Source of the DNA: Streptomyces sp. NBC_01707
GTDB lineage: Bacteria; Actinomycetota; Actinomycetes; Streptomycetales; Streptomycetaceae
Reading direction: 5' to 3'
Length of the DNA: 64,000 nt
Assembly: GCF_041438805.1 (NCBI RefSeq)
Contig: NZ_CP109190.1
Coordinates: forward strand, 620,001 to 684,000
In this document: piece after piece, positions 42,086 through 50,554 of the stretch
Layout of the letters: every line of letters begins with the position of its first letter
Numbering within the stretch: position 1 is the first letter of the stretch
Translations under genes and position numbers: made by a program
The notes under the pieces: generated by a model
Told to the model about the DNA's origin: nothing
Database searches by the model: none
What the model saw: only the letters and a program-made list of their open reading frames with translations

Positions 42086-43117
42086 TCACGCGCCGGTGGA
42101 GCGCCGCAGCCGCAGTTCGCCGCCGATGGTGATCTGGGGTGCCACGTCCTCGTTCCGCAGTTGCGCCAGCAGCGTGTGGGCGGCGATCTGCCCCATCCGG
42201 CGGTAGTCGCACCGGACCGTGGTCAGAGCCGGGGTGACGTAGCTCGCCAGGCTGATGTCGTCGAACCCGGCCACGGCCACCTCGTCGGGGACCTTCACTC
42301 CGTTTTCCGCGAGTACGGACAGCCCGGCGATCGCCATGAGGTCGTTGGCGTAGAAGATCGCTGTGGGACGCGGTGACCGGTCGAGCAGTTCGCGGGTGGC
42401 CTGCGCGCCACCTTCGGTGGTGAAGTCGCCCGTGACCACGGGGCCGGGCTGGAGACCCGCTTCGACCAGGGTGTCCTCCCACAGCTGACGACGGCTGCGG
42501 GCGTGGCGCAGGCTCGGGAGTCCCGAGACATGGGCGATGTTGCGGTGGCCCTGGGCTATCAGGTGGCGGGTCAGCTCGCGGACCTGTTCGGCGCCGCCGG
42601 TGCTGACCCAGGGGAACGGGCAGGTACGGCCCGGCGATCCGGCGACCACGGCGCGGGTGCCCAGCCGGCTGAGCCACTCGAAGCGGGGGTCGCGGTGGCG
42701 CAGGTCGGTCAGCAGGAATCCGTCGACCCGACGCTCCCCGACCATCTGTTCGTAGCACTCGCGCTCGGTGTGGGAGTCGTCGACGAACCGCAGCACCGCC
42801 GCGTACCCCACCGACGTGAGTGCGTTCTCCGCACCGGCCAGGAATGCGGGGAAGAACGGGTCGAGTTCGAGGAGTTCCGTGGGCCGCCGCAACACCATCC
42901 CCACGGCGTGCGCGGGGCCACCACCGACGGCGCGGGCCGCAGTGCTCGGCGTCCAGTTGAGCTCGGCGGCGGCCGCCCGGATTCTTGCCATGGTGGCGGT
43001 GCTGATGCCCTTGCCCCCGTTGAAAGTCCGGGACACGGCGCCCTTGGACACCCCGGCAAGGGTGGCGACATCGGAGATCGTCGGCCGCCGGCGTAGCTCC
43101 TGCTGCTCTTCGGTCAC
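42086..43117 (-). CDS. LacI-family transcriptional regulator
   Basis: A 343-residue LacI/GalR regulator starting at GTG 43117. The HTH is T-I-S-D-V-A-T-L-A-G-V-S with hinge helix around W-T-P-S-T-A-A-R-A. The periplasmic-binding-protein-like sensor has F-Y-A-N-D-L-M-A-I-A and V-A-G-F-D-D-I-S-L-A-S. It sits between the GH2 gene (115 bp downstream, same strand) and the divergent transport-hydrolase operon, so it is the obvious local repressor, presumably induced by an oligosaccharide product. Confidence 0.94.
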   Translation of the reverse strand: MTEEQQELRRRPTISDVATLAGVSKGAVSRTFNGGKGISTATMARIRAAAAELNWTPSTAARAVGGGPAHAVGMVLRRPTELLELDPFFPAFLAGAENALTSVGYAAVLRFVDDSHTERECYEQMVGERRVDGFLLTDLRHRDPRFEWLSRLGTRAVVAGSPGRTCPFPWVSTGGAEQVRELTRHLIAQGHRNIAHVSGLPSLRHARSRRQLWEDTLVEAGLQPGPVVTGDFTTEGGAQATRELLDRSPRPTAIFYANDLMAIAGLSVLAENGVKVPDEVAVAGFDDISLASYVTPALTTVRCDYRRMGQIAAHTLLAQLRNEDVAPQITIGGELRLRRSTGA

Positions 43118-43523
43118 GCATCTCAGGCTAACGCCCGACGGACGCAAGTGACCCCAGCAGGTATACCGGTTTCCGAACATGACGAGAATTGATGTCCAGT
43201 CAAGTTGGTTGCCTCATAACCTAATTGCGCCCATCACTGGTCATAACACCCCATCAACGGCGCTGCGAACTCCTGGTGATGGAGGTCTTGACCCTCAGCA
43301 ACCCGCTTACTACTGTCCCAGCTCAACCGATTTACTTCGGTGTGAGTTGGAGCCGCACCACTGGTAACGCCCGGTCGGTCGTCAGGCAGACGGGCAAGGA
43401 GTCGTGCCCGACGTACTCGCGGTCGCGACCGCCTCATTACTCCTTCACCACACCCGCTACGCATCCGCGCCGCGGGCATCCCTTTGCCGAAATTCCGCGC
43501 GCCGAGGACAAGGAGTCAACAAG
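43118..43523. promoter_or_regulatory. Divergent control region of the polysaccharide locus
   Basis: About 400 bp, less GC-rich than the genes, between the LacI gene and the solute-binding-protein gene. The best candidate LacI half-sites are ACCGA (43326-43330) and TCGGT (43337-43341), inverted around 6 bp, some 180 bp upstream of the binding-protein start. GGTATACC near 43160-43167 is a second small palindrome close to the regulator's own start. Both are weak. Confidence 0.4.
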
Positions 43524-44900
43524 ATGAGAACACCATGGTCCAGACTTGCCGCCTGCTGTACCGCGGGGATGCTCGCGATCACCGCGGGGGCCTGCTCGTC
43601 CTCGGACTCCAGCAGTGATGCCGCCGACGGCAAAGTGACCATCACGGTGACGGACATGCCCCCGACCACCCAGGGGACATTGCGCAAGCAGTTCACCGAC
43701 CAGGTGGCTGCCTTCGAGCGTGCGAACCCGGACATCGTTGTCAAGCCGAGTGAAGCGGTGTGGGATGCGAAGACCTTCGCCGCCCGGCTGGCCGGCGGCC
43801 AGCTCGAGACGGCGTTCATCGTGCCGCTCACCGAACCCCAGGGACTGATCAACCGCCATCAGATCGCGGACATCACCGACCAGGTGAAATCGTTGCCGAG
43901 CTCCGACCAGTTCGACAAGCGCGCGCTGGCACCGGGCACGGACGCCAAGGGTCACAACTACGGCCTGCCCACCAGCGAGTTCGCCCTCTCCCTGGTCTAC
44001 AACCGGGAACTGTTCAAAAAGGCCGGACTCGACCCGGACGACCCGCCGAAGACCTGGGACGAGGTCCGGCAGGACGCGAAGGCGATCTCGGAGAAGACCG
44101 GCCTGCCCGGTTACGCGCAGCCGACGACGAACAACACGGGCGGCTGGACGCTGACCGCCATGGCGTACACGTACGGTGGCCGGATCGAGAAGGAAGAGGG
44201 CGGAAAGCAGGTCGCGGCCTTCAACGACACACCGGTGCAACAGGCGCTGGACTGGCTCAAGGCGCTCCGCTGGCAGGACAATTCCATGGGCACCCAGCAG
44301 CTTCGGGACGCGGGCGAGATCCAGAAGTCGTTCTCGGCGGGCCGTATCGGCATGATGATGGCCACACCGAGCACCTATGTCGACCACATCACCAAGTACA
44401 ACGGCGACCCGAAGATCTACGGTGTCGCCGCGCTGCCTTCGGCGAGCCGGTCGGCCACCATGCTGGGCGGCAAGATGGCCGTGATCAATCCCAAGGCCAG
44501 TCCCGCCCAGCGCGAAGCAGCGGTGAAGTGGATCGACTACTACTACCTCAGGGCGAAGCACGACCCGGCGGAGGCGGGCACGCGGGCGAAGGCGGAGGCC
44601 GCCGACGGGATCCCGGTGGGCACGCCGACCGTTCCCCTCTACCAGCCCGCCGTCAGCGGACCCGTCGACGAGGCCAGAAACGAGCACGCCACCGTCCCGC
44701 TCGAGAACTTCGAGCCCTTCATCAACGGGGTGAAGCAGCAGGAGTTCGTCGTCGAGCCCGCGGTGGCCGCCCAGGACGTGTACGCCGCGCTGGACACCGC
44801 AGTTGCGGCCGTACTCACCCGCAAGAGCGCAGACCCCCAGGCCGAGTTGGACAAGGCGGAGAAGAAGGCCGTCCCCGCACTGGAGCGAGCCCAGCGATGA
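43524..44900 (+). CDS. ABC transporter sugar-binding lipoprotein
   Basis: A 458-residue extracellular solute-binding protein (family 1). The signal peptide ends in lipobox I-T-A-G-A-C, and a Ser/Asp-rich linker follows. The Y-G-L-P-T-S-E-F-A-L-S-L-V-Y-N-R-E-L-F region and the F-S-A-G-R-I-G-M-M-M motif are typical of oligosaccharide binders. AAGGAG lies 8-13 bp before ATG 43524. It is first in a transport operon and overlaps the first permease as ATGA. The size suggests an oligosaccharide ligand. Confidence 0.94.
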   Translation: MRTPWSRLAACCTAGMLAITAGACSSSDSSSDAADGKVTITVTDMPPTTQGTLRKQFTDQVAAFERANPDIVVKPSEAVWDAKTFAARLAGGQLETAFIVPLTEPQGLINRHQIADITDQVKSLPSSDQFDKRALAPGTDAKGHNYGLPTSEFALSLVYNRELFKKAGLDPDDPPKTWDEVRQDAKAISEKTGLPGYAQPTTNNTGGWTLTAMAYTYGGRIEKEEGGKQVAAFNDTPVQQALDWLKALRWQDNSMGTQQLRDAGEIQKSFSAGRIGMMMATPSTYVDHITKYNGDPKIYGVAALPSASRSATMLGGKMAVINPKASPAQREAAVKWIDYYYLRAKHDPAEAGTRAKAEAADGIPVGTPTVPLYQPAVSGPVDEARNEHATVPLENFEPFINGVKQQEFVVEPAVAAQDVYAALDTAVAAVLTRKSADPQAELDKAEKKAVPALERAQR

Positions 44901-45874
44901 CCATCGTCCAGCCGGCCCGTGGCGCCCCTGCGCCCCCGGAGGCGAAACAGCCGGGCACCACCCGGCCGGGCCGCCGCCATTTAGGCCTTGCCTCGTTGCG
45001 CAGGCCGGGCCGCCGGGGCTTCGGCCTCGCCTCGCTGCTCTTCCTGCTGCCGCTGCTGTTGCTCTTCGGCTGCTTCGCATGGTGGCCGATCGGCCAGAGC
45101 GTCATCCTCGGCTTCCAGGAGACCGATCTGGTCAACGAGCCCACCTGGGTCGGGCTGGACAACTTTCACTTCCTGTTCTCCGACCCCCTGTTGTGGACCA
45201 CGCTCCGCAACACCGCCTGGTTCGTCCTCCTGTCCCTGGTCATCGGGTTTCCGGTACCCATCATGCTGGCGATGCTGGTCACGGAGCTGAGACGGCTGGG
45301 CGGGATCTTCCGGGTGCTGGTCTATCTGCCCGTGGTCGTCCCGCCGGTGGTCGCGTTGATGCTCTGGCGCTGGTTCTACGACCCGGATTTCGGGCTCTTC
45401 AACCAGGTCCTCGGCTCCATCGGCCTCGGCCCGTACCCCTGGCTGCAGTCGACGGCCTCCGCGATGCCGAGCCTGGTGCTGTCAGCCACGTGGGCGCACG
45501 CGGGCAGCACCACTCTGATCTACATGGCTGCGCTGTCCAGCGTGCCGGCCGATCTGTACGAGGCCGCCGAGCTGGACGGCGCATCGATCCGGCGGCGCAT
45601 CTGGCACGTGACGCTGCCGCAGCTGCGCGGCGTCATCCTGATCATGCTGCTGCTCCAGATCATCGGCACGTTCCAGGTCTTCACCGAGCCCTTCATCCTC
45701 ACCGACGGCGGACCGGAGGACTCGACCGTGAGCATCCTGCTGCTGATCTACCGGTACGCGTTCCTCAACGGTGACTACGGGACCGCCGCCGCGCTCAGCG
45801 TGCTGCTCGCGCTGGCGCTGGCCGTGCTGTCCGCCGTCTACCTGCGCCTGACCCGCAAGTGGAGCACATCATGA
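44897..45874 (+). CDS. Sugar ABC transporter permease (MalF-type)
   Basis: A 325-residue permease with six membrane helices after a basic N-terminal tail. The EAA loop that contacts the ATPase is Y-E-A-A-E-L-D-G-A (about 222-230). F-G-L-F-N-Q-V-L and T-D-G-G-P-E-D-S-T are family motifs. The start overlaps the binding-protein stop and the stop overlaps the next permease (both ATGA), so expression is tightly coupled. Confidence 0.95.
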   Translation: MTIVQPARGAPAPPEAKQPGTTRPGRRHLGLASLRRPGRRGFGLASLLFLLPLLLLFGCFAWWPIGQSVILGFQETDLVNEPTWVGLDNFHFLFSDPLLWTTLRNTAWFVLLSLVIGFPVPIMLAMLVTELRRLGGIFRVLVYLPVVVPPVVALMLWRWFYDPDFGLFNQVLGSIGLGPYPWLQSTASAMPSLVLSATWAHAGSTTLIYMAALSSVPADLYEAAELDGASIRRRIWHVTLPQLRGVILIMLLLQIIGTFQVFTEPFILTDGGPEDSTVSILLLIYRYAFLNGDYGTAAALSVLLALALAVLSAVYLRLTRKWSTS

Positions 45875-46758
45875 GCGACGACGACGGATCCCGCGGCGTG
45901 ATCTCACCGGCCGACCGGCGGCGCCCCTCCGTACGCTGGACCCTGAGGATCTCCCAGCCCGTCATTCTGGTGGCGGTCGCGATCGCCGGCCTCGGACCGA
46001 TCCTGTGGACGGTCAAGGGCGCCCTGTCCCCCACCCAGGAGATCCTCAAGGACCCACTACGGCTCTGGCCCTCCGTTCTGCAGTGGGGCAACCTCCCCAC
46101 CGCCTGGGAGAATCTGAGGCTCGGCCGTTATCTGCTCAACACGGCGGTCCTGGTGGGCGGTTCCTGGTTCTTCCAGCTGCTCGTGGCGACCTGCGGCGCA
46201 TACGCCCTGTCGGTGCTGCGCCCCCGGTACGGCCGTGTCGTCTACTACGCCGTGCTCGCCACGCTCTTCATACCCGGCACCACGTCGCTGGTCGCGCTCT
46301 ACCTGGTGGTGCTCCACCTGCCGCTCACGGGTGTGTCGATCGCCAACACGCCCTGGGCGGTGTGGCTGCCGGCCGGAGCGCACGCCTTCAACGTACTGAT
46401 CATGAAGCAGTTCTTCGACAGTCTGCCCCGTGAACTCCACGAGGCGGCGCAGGTCGACGGAGCCGGACCGTGGCGACTGTTCTGGCAGATCGTCATGCCG
46501 ATGTCCGGCCCGATCGTCGCGGTGGTGTCCCTGCTGGCGGTCATGAGCGCCTGGAAGGAATTCCTCTGGCCCATGATCGTCATCTCCGCCCCCGACGCAC
46601 AGCCGTTGTCGGTCGCACTGCCGCGACTGGCCGAGACGACTCAACAGAACCAGGTCATCGCGGGGATGCTCATCACGATCATCCCTCCGCTGCTGCTCTA
46701 CCTGGTGTTCCAGCGCCACATCGTCCGCGGAATCGGTTTCACCGGTCTGAAGGGATGA
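45871..46758 (+). CDS. Sugar ABC transporter permease (MalG-type)
   Basis: A 295-residue second permease of the carbohydrate uptake-1 family. It has six helices, and the EAA loop is L-H-E-A-A-Q-V-D-G-A (about 190-199). ATG 45871 overlaps the upstream stop; ATG 45859 is an alternative. No ATP-binding subunit is encoded in the cluster. In streptomycetes such importers usually share the multi-substrate ATPase MsiK, which is the likely energiser here. Confidence 0.95.
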   Translation: MSDDDGSRGVISPADRRRPSVRWTLRISQPVILVAVAIAGLGPILWTVKGALSPTQEILKDPLRLWPSVLQWGNLPTAWENLRLGRYLLNTAVLVGGSWFFQLLVATCGAYALSVLRPRYGRVVYYAVLATLFIPGTTSLVALYLVVLHLPLTGVSIANTPWAVWLPAGAHAFNVLIMKQFFDSLPRELHEAAQVDGAGPWRLFWQIVMPMSGPIVAVVSLLAVMSAWKEFLWPMIVISAPDAQPLSVALPRLAETTQQNQVIAGMLITIIPPLLLYLVFQRHIVRGIGFTGLKG

Positions 46759-46762
46759 CCCC

Positions 46763-48892
46763 ATGACCGTACACATGACCTTACGGCGGCACCGGCTGCT
46801 GCGCATGGTGCTGGCGGTGCTGCTGACACTCCTGTCCGTGCAACTGCTCGGCGCTGAGCGCGCCCGGGCCGAAACAGTCACCGATGGGAACTACTACGCC
46901 AGCAGCGCGCCCACGTCGGGGTGCCCGGACGCGGTCGGCAACCGTCTGGTCGCCTTCCAGGACAGCAAGCTCTTCAACGGCAACACCGCCGACTGCGTCG
47001 GATGGCAGGGTTCCTCGAGTGCGCCCAAGAGCGTGACCCTCGTCTTCGACCTGCTGTACGACCGCCCGCTCAGCAGCATCTCGATCACGAGTACGGCGAC
47101 GAACACCTTCTGGGGCTTCGACGAGATCGAGGTCACCTATCGACCCGAGGCGGGCACCGCCTACCGCGTCGCGCACAGCGAGGCCTGGAACCGCAGCCGG
47201 CTGGACTACCAGCGCACCGTCGCGATGAACAACACACAGGCCCGGTTCGTGCGCATCAAGCTGACGCGCGTCAACCAGTTCCTGCACTTCCCCCTCTCCG
47301 AGGTCACCTTCACGCTCGGTAGCGGCACCGTCGACCCGACTCCGGACCCGTACACCCAGGAGGAGATGGATGCGGAGGTGTCCGTCCCCACCCGGCTGGT
47401 CGACGTCTACGGCCAGTATCTCTACGGGAGCTGGCCGGGCAAGCTGACCTCCGATCAGCAGCTGCAGCAGGACGCCACGGACGAGGCCGCTGCGCTGGCC
47501 GGCGTCACGCTGGACACGACCACGTACGACCAGTACGGCGGCGTGAAGGCGCTGGGCAGAAGTACCACCCACACCGGCTTCTTCCGCCTGGAGAAGGACG
47601 CGCAGGGCAAGTGGTGGTTCGTCACGCCCGACGACTACAAGTTCATCCTCAAGGGAGTCGACTCCACCTCTGCCACCGACTGGGGCTACGCCACGGTCGT
47701 GAAGGATACCGACGGCGACCCGCTCGGGAAGTTCTCGGCCCTGCCCGACGAGGCAACCTACGCCGCTGCCTACAGCAGTGACCGCACGGAGATGAGCTTC
47801 GTCAAGGCGAACCTGATGCGCAAGTACGGCATCACGGGCTGGGAGACGCCATGGCGGGACATCACCAAGAAGCGCCTGATCAAGTGGGGCTTCAACGCGC
47901 AGTCCAAGTGGTCCCGGGACGGGGGGCTGCAGATGCCGTGGATCGGCCAGATCACGGCGCCGGCCAATGTGAAGCGCATCGCCTCGTACGCCATCGACCC
48001 GTTCGACCCGGCTTTCGCCACGGAGCTCGACAAGCAGCTGAGCCCGACAAGCAGCATCGTCCGAGCGAACGTCAACAGTCCCTGGCTGATCGGCTACTTC
48101 TTCGACAACGAACGGGGATGGGACGACAACGTCATGACCACGATGCTGAACGGCACTCCCACCCAGTATCCGGCCAAGGCAGCCTTCGTCGCCTACATGA
48201 TCGACACCTACGGCCTGACGGAGACCAACAACAAGCTGGGGACCCCGGGCGCCACACAGCAGGACCTGGAGACCCGGAAACTCTCCGACAATGTGCCCAG
48301 TGGCAGCGCCCTGCGCACCGAGTTCATCGGCGAGGCTTCGAAGGCCTACTATTCGACCGTCCAGGCGGCCATCGGCAAGTACGACGACCACCACCTGTTC
48401 CTCGGCTCCGCCCTGGTGCCGGGCTGGCGTTCCAGCCTGGCATGGGAGGTCTGCGGGCGCGCGTACGTGGACGCGATCTCGCTCGACGTCTACAGCAACA
48501 ACGCGGGCTACCTGGACACGTACGAACCGTACGACACGCCGGTGCTGAACCTGGAGCACTCGTTCAACGTCCACGGCCGGGGCCTGCGCAGCATCAACGG
48601 CTCCGTCCGCGCCGACGACATCGCCGACCGCGGAACCATGCACCAGCAGTTCAGCTGGGGGCAGGCCGAGAGCCCGGTCTTCGTGGGGTCCGGCTGGTTC
48701 AGCTACTACGACCAGGCCATCACCGGTCGCGCGTCCGACGGCGAGAACTTCGACTTCGGCCTGGTCAACCAGCAGGACCAGCCCTACACCGCCATGACCG
48801 ACGTCATGGCGCAGACCCACCAGCAGCTGGAACAGCGACACGATGACGCGCCCCTCCCCATCACCGGCACCCAGTCCGTGTGCCCGGACTGA
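46763..48892 (+). CDS. Secreted GH50-like (beta-agarase-type) glycoside hydrolase with N-terminal carbohydrate-binding domain
   Basis: A 709-residue exported enzyme. A Sec signal peptide (to about residue 36, A-R-A) is followed by a discoidin-like domain (about 40-185; Y-R-P-E-A-G-T, L-T-R-V-N-Q-F). The catalytic TIM barrel (about 205-695) carries T-G-F-F-R-L-E-K, W-W-F-V-T-P-D and G-Y-F-F-D-N-E450 (acid/base). The nucleophile region is L-N-L-E598-H-S-F, and G-W-F-S-Y-Y-D-Q-A-I-T-G-R with G-E-N-F-D-F-G follows. These match the GH50 exo-beta-agarase pattern closely. It starts 5 bp after the permease gene. An agar or agar-like substrate is inferred, not shown. Confidence 0.82.
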   Translation: MTVHMTLRRHRLLRMVLAVLLTLLSVQLLGAERARAETVTDGNYYASSAPTSGCPDAVGNRLVAFQDSKLFNGNTADCVGWQGSSSAPKSVTLVFDLLYDRPLSSISITSTATNTFWGFDEIEVTYRPEAGTAYRVAHSEAWNRSRLDYQRTVAMNNTQARFVRIKLTRVNQFLHFPLSEVTFTLGSGTVDPTPDPYTQEEMDAEVSVPTRLVDVYGQYLYGSWPGKLTSDQQLQQDATDEAAALAGVTLDTTTYDQYGGVKALGRSTTHTGFFRLEKDAQGKWWFVTPDDYKFILKGVDSTSATDWGYATVVKDTDGDPLGKFSALPDEATYAAAYSSDRTEMSFVKANLMRKYGITGWETPWRDITKKRLIKWGFNAQSKWSRDGGLQMPWIGQITAPANVKRIASYAIDPFDPAFATELDKQLSPTSSIVRANVNSPWLIGYFFDNERGWDDNVMTTMLNGTPTQYPAKAAFVAYMIDTYGLTETNNKLGTPGATQQDLETRKLSDNVPSGSALRTEFIGEASKAYYSTVQAAIGKYDDHHLFLGSALVPGWRSSLAWEVCGRAYVDAISLDVYSNNAGYLDTYEPYDTPVLNLEHSFNVHGRGLRSINGSVRADDIADRGTMHQQFSWGQAESPVFVGSGWFSYYDQAITGRASDGENFDFGLVNQQDQPYTAMTDVMAQTHQQLEQRHDDAPLPITGTQSVCPD

Positions 48893-48909
48893 GCAAAGGA
48901 GCCCGATCG

Positions 48910-50466
48910 ATGATCTCGCGACGCACCCTGATACGCGGCGTTCCCGCTGCGCTCGCCCTGTCCCCGTTCGCCTCGCCCGCGTATGCGGAGGCGTCGGCTC
49001 AACCCGCGGTCGACACCTGGCTGGTCGACCGCTACGGGCAATACCTCCACCAGGACTGGCCCGGGAAGGTCGTCTCCGACGAGCAGTTGCGCAGTGAGTA
49101 CGCGGAGGAGGCCGCCCGGCTGGCCCATGTCGCTCCGGACCGGATCCGGTACGACCGGTACGGCGGCCTGAGAGAGCTCGGACGGCACAAGGCCACCGGC
49201 TACTTCCGGTTGGAGCAGATCGACGGCCGCTGGTGGTTCGTCACCCCGGACGGCCACCTGTTCGTCCTCAAGGCCGTCGACGCCTTCTCCCCCCAGGAAT
49301 GGGGCTACGGCACCTGGTGGAAGAATCCGGACGGCACGCTCATCGACCTCTTCGAGGAACTGCCGGACCCGGTGCGGTTCGCGTCCTGCTACACCGAGGA
49401 CGACAAGGGACACGTCGTGAGCTTCCTCAGGGCCAACCTCGCGCGGAAGTACGGCGACGACTACCGGCCGAAGTGGCGCGAGACGGTTGCCAAGCGCATG
49501 ATCGACTGGGGGTTCAACGCCCAGGGCAAGTGGACGCTCGACACGGAAGTCGTCATGCCGTACCTCGCCCAGGCACCGACACCCCCCGACGTGATCCGGG
49601 TGCTGTGGGGAATCGACCCGTTCGACCCCGACTTCTCGGCCAAGCTGGACCGCACCTTCGAACTGCACCGGAACCGCAAGGACCCGTGGCTCATCGGGTA
49701 CTTCTTCGAGAACGAGCGCGGCTGGAGCCGTGACGTGGTCGCCGAGGTGGTCAAGCGCGACTCCACTCTCGCGGCGAAGACCGCCTTCGTCCGCTACCTG
49801 GCCGACGCCTACGGCGACGACGTGGACCGGGTCAACGTCGTTCTCGGTACCGACGCGAAGTCCTTCCACGCCCTGCGGGACACACCGATCAACATCGCCC
49901 GGGTACCCGCCGCGGACGTCACGGCGTTCATCACGCTGGCCTCGAAGACGTACTTCAGGAAGGTACGCAAGGCGATCCACAAGCAGGACCCGCACCATCT
50001 GTTCCTCGGCGGCTCCCTGGTCCCCACCTGGCGCACCAGTCCGGAGTGGAACGTCGGCGGGCGCGACTACCTCGATGCCATCTCCTTCGACTGGTACTCG
50101 ACCAGCGTCGACTACCTGCGGCAGTACGAGGGATACGGCAAGCCGATCCTGACCCTGGAGTTCTCCTTCATGTTCCCCGAGAGGGGGATGACCGCCGCCA
50201 ACGCGGCGACCACGGCGACCAGCCAGCAGGATCGGGGGGAGAAGTACCGGGCCTTCGTCGAGGCGCAGGCCGGGAGCCATGCCTTCGTCGGCTTCGCCTG
50301 GTTCTCCGCCTACGACCAGGCGGTGACCCGCAAGCCAGGGGCCACCGAGGCGTTCAACGTCGGTCTGACCAACCAACAGGACCAGCCGTACTACGACATG
50401 CTCGACATCATGCGGGAGGTGAACCGCGGCATCGAGGCGGTCCACCTCCAGGCGCCGCCCGCCTGA
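48910..50466 (+). CDS. Exported GH50-like glycoside hydrolase (Tat-type signal)
   Basis: A 518-residue paralogue of the preceding enzyme without the binding domain. The N-terminus has a twin-arginine start (S-R-R-T-L) and a hydrophobic run ending A-Y-A, so Tat export is likely. The barrel keeps T-G-Y-F-R-L-E, W-W-F-V-T-P-D-G-H, G-Y-F-F-E-N-E269-R-G-W and L-T-L-E417-F-S-F, then G-F-A-W-F-S-A-Y-D-Q-A. AAAGGAG precedes ATG 48910 by 9 bp. Two related enzymes in tandem may differ in chain-length or side-group preference. Confidence 0.82.
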   Translation: MISRRTLIRGVPAALALSPFASPAYAEASAQPAVDTWLVDRYGQYLHQDWPGKVVSDEQLRSEYAEEAARLAHVAPDRIRYDRYGGLRELGRHKATGYFRLEQIDGRWWFVTPDGHLFVLKAVDAFSPQEWGYGTWWKNPDGTLIDLFEELPDPVRFASCYTEDDKGHVVSFLRANLARKYGDDYRPKWRETVAKRMIDWGFNAQGKWTLDTEVVMPYLAQAPTPPDVIRVLWGIDPFDPDFSAKLDRTFELHRNRKDPWLIGYFFENERGWSRDVVAEVVKRDSTLAAKTAFVRYLADAYGDDVDRVNVVLGTDAKSFHALRDTPINIARVPAADVTAFITLASKTYFRKVRKAIHKQDPHHLFLGGSLVPTWRTSPEWNVGGRDYLDAISFDWYSTSVDYLRQYEGYGKPILTLEFSFMFPERGMTAANAATTATSQQDRGEKYRAFVEAQAGSHAFVGFAWFSAYDQAVTRKPGATEAFNVGLTNQQDQPYYDMLDIMREVNRGIEAVHLQAPPA

Positions 50467-50483
50467 CCCCCGGCCCCGTCCAC

Positions 50484-50527
50484 CCGGCCCGGGCCGTAGC
50501 GGCCGCCTCCGCCACGGCCCGGGCCGG
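50484..50527 (+). terminator. Large intra-operon hairpin
   Basis: A perfect 13-bp stem (CCGGCCCGGGCCG at 50484-50496, complement at 50515-50527) with an 18-nt loop lies between the second GH50-like gene and the GH5-like gene, 28 bp before the latter's start. It may attenuate transcription or stabilise the upstream mRNA. Confidence 0.6.
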
Positions 50528-50554
50528 TCACCCAGTGAACGAAACGGAGAGCAG

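Noticed and set aside
46781..48841. 686-codon open frame on the minus strand opposite the first GH50-like gene
   Set aside because: It is a high-GC shadow: low-complexity V/L/G/R composition, no motifs, and the plus strand encodes a clear glycoside hydrolase with catalytic residues.
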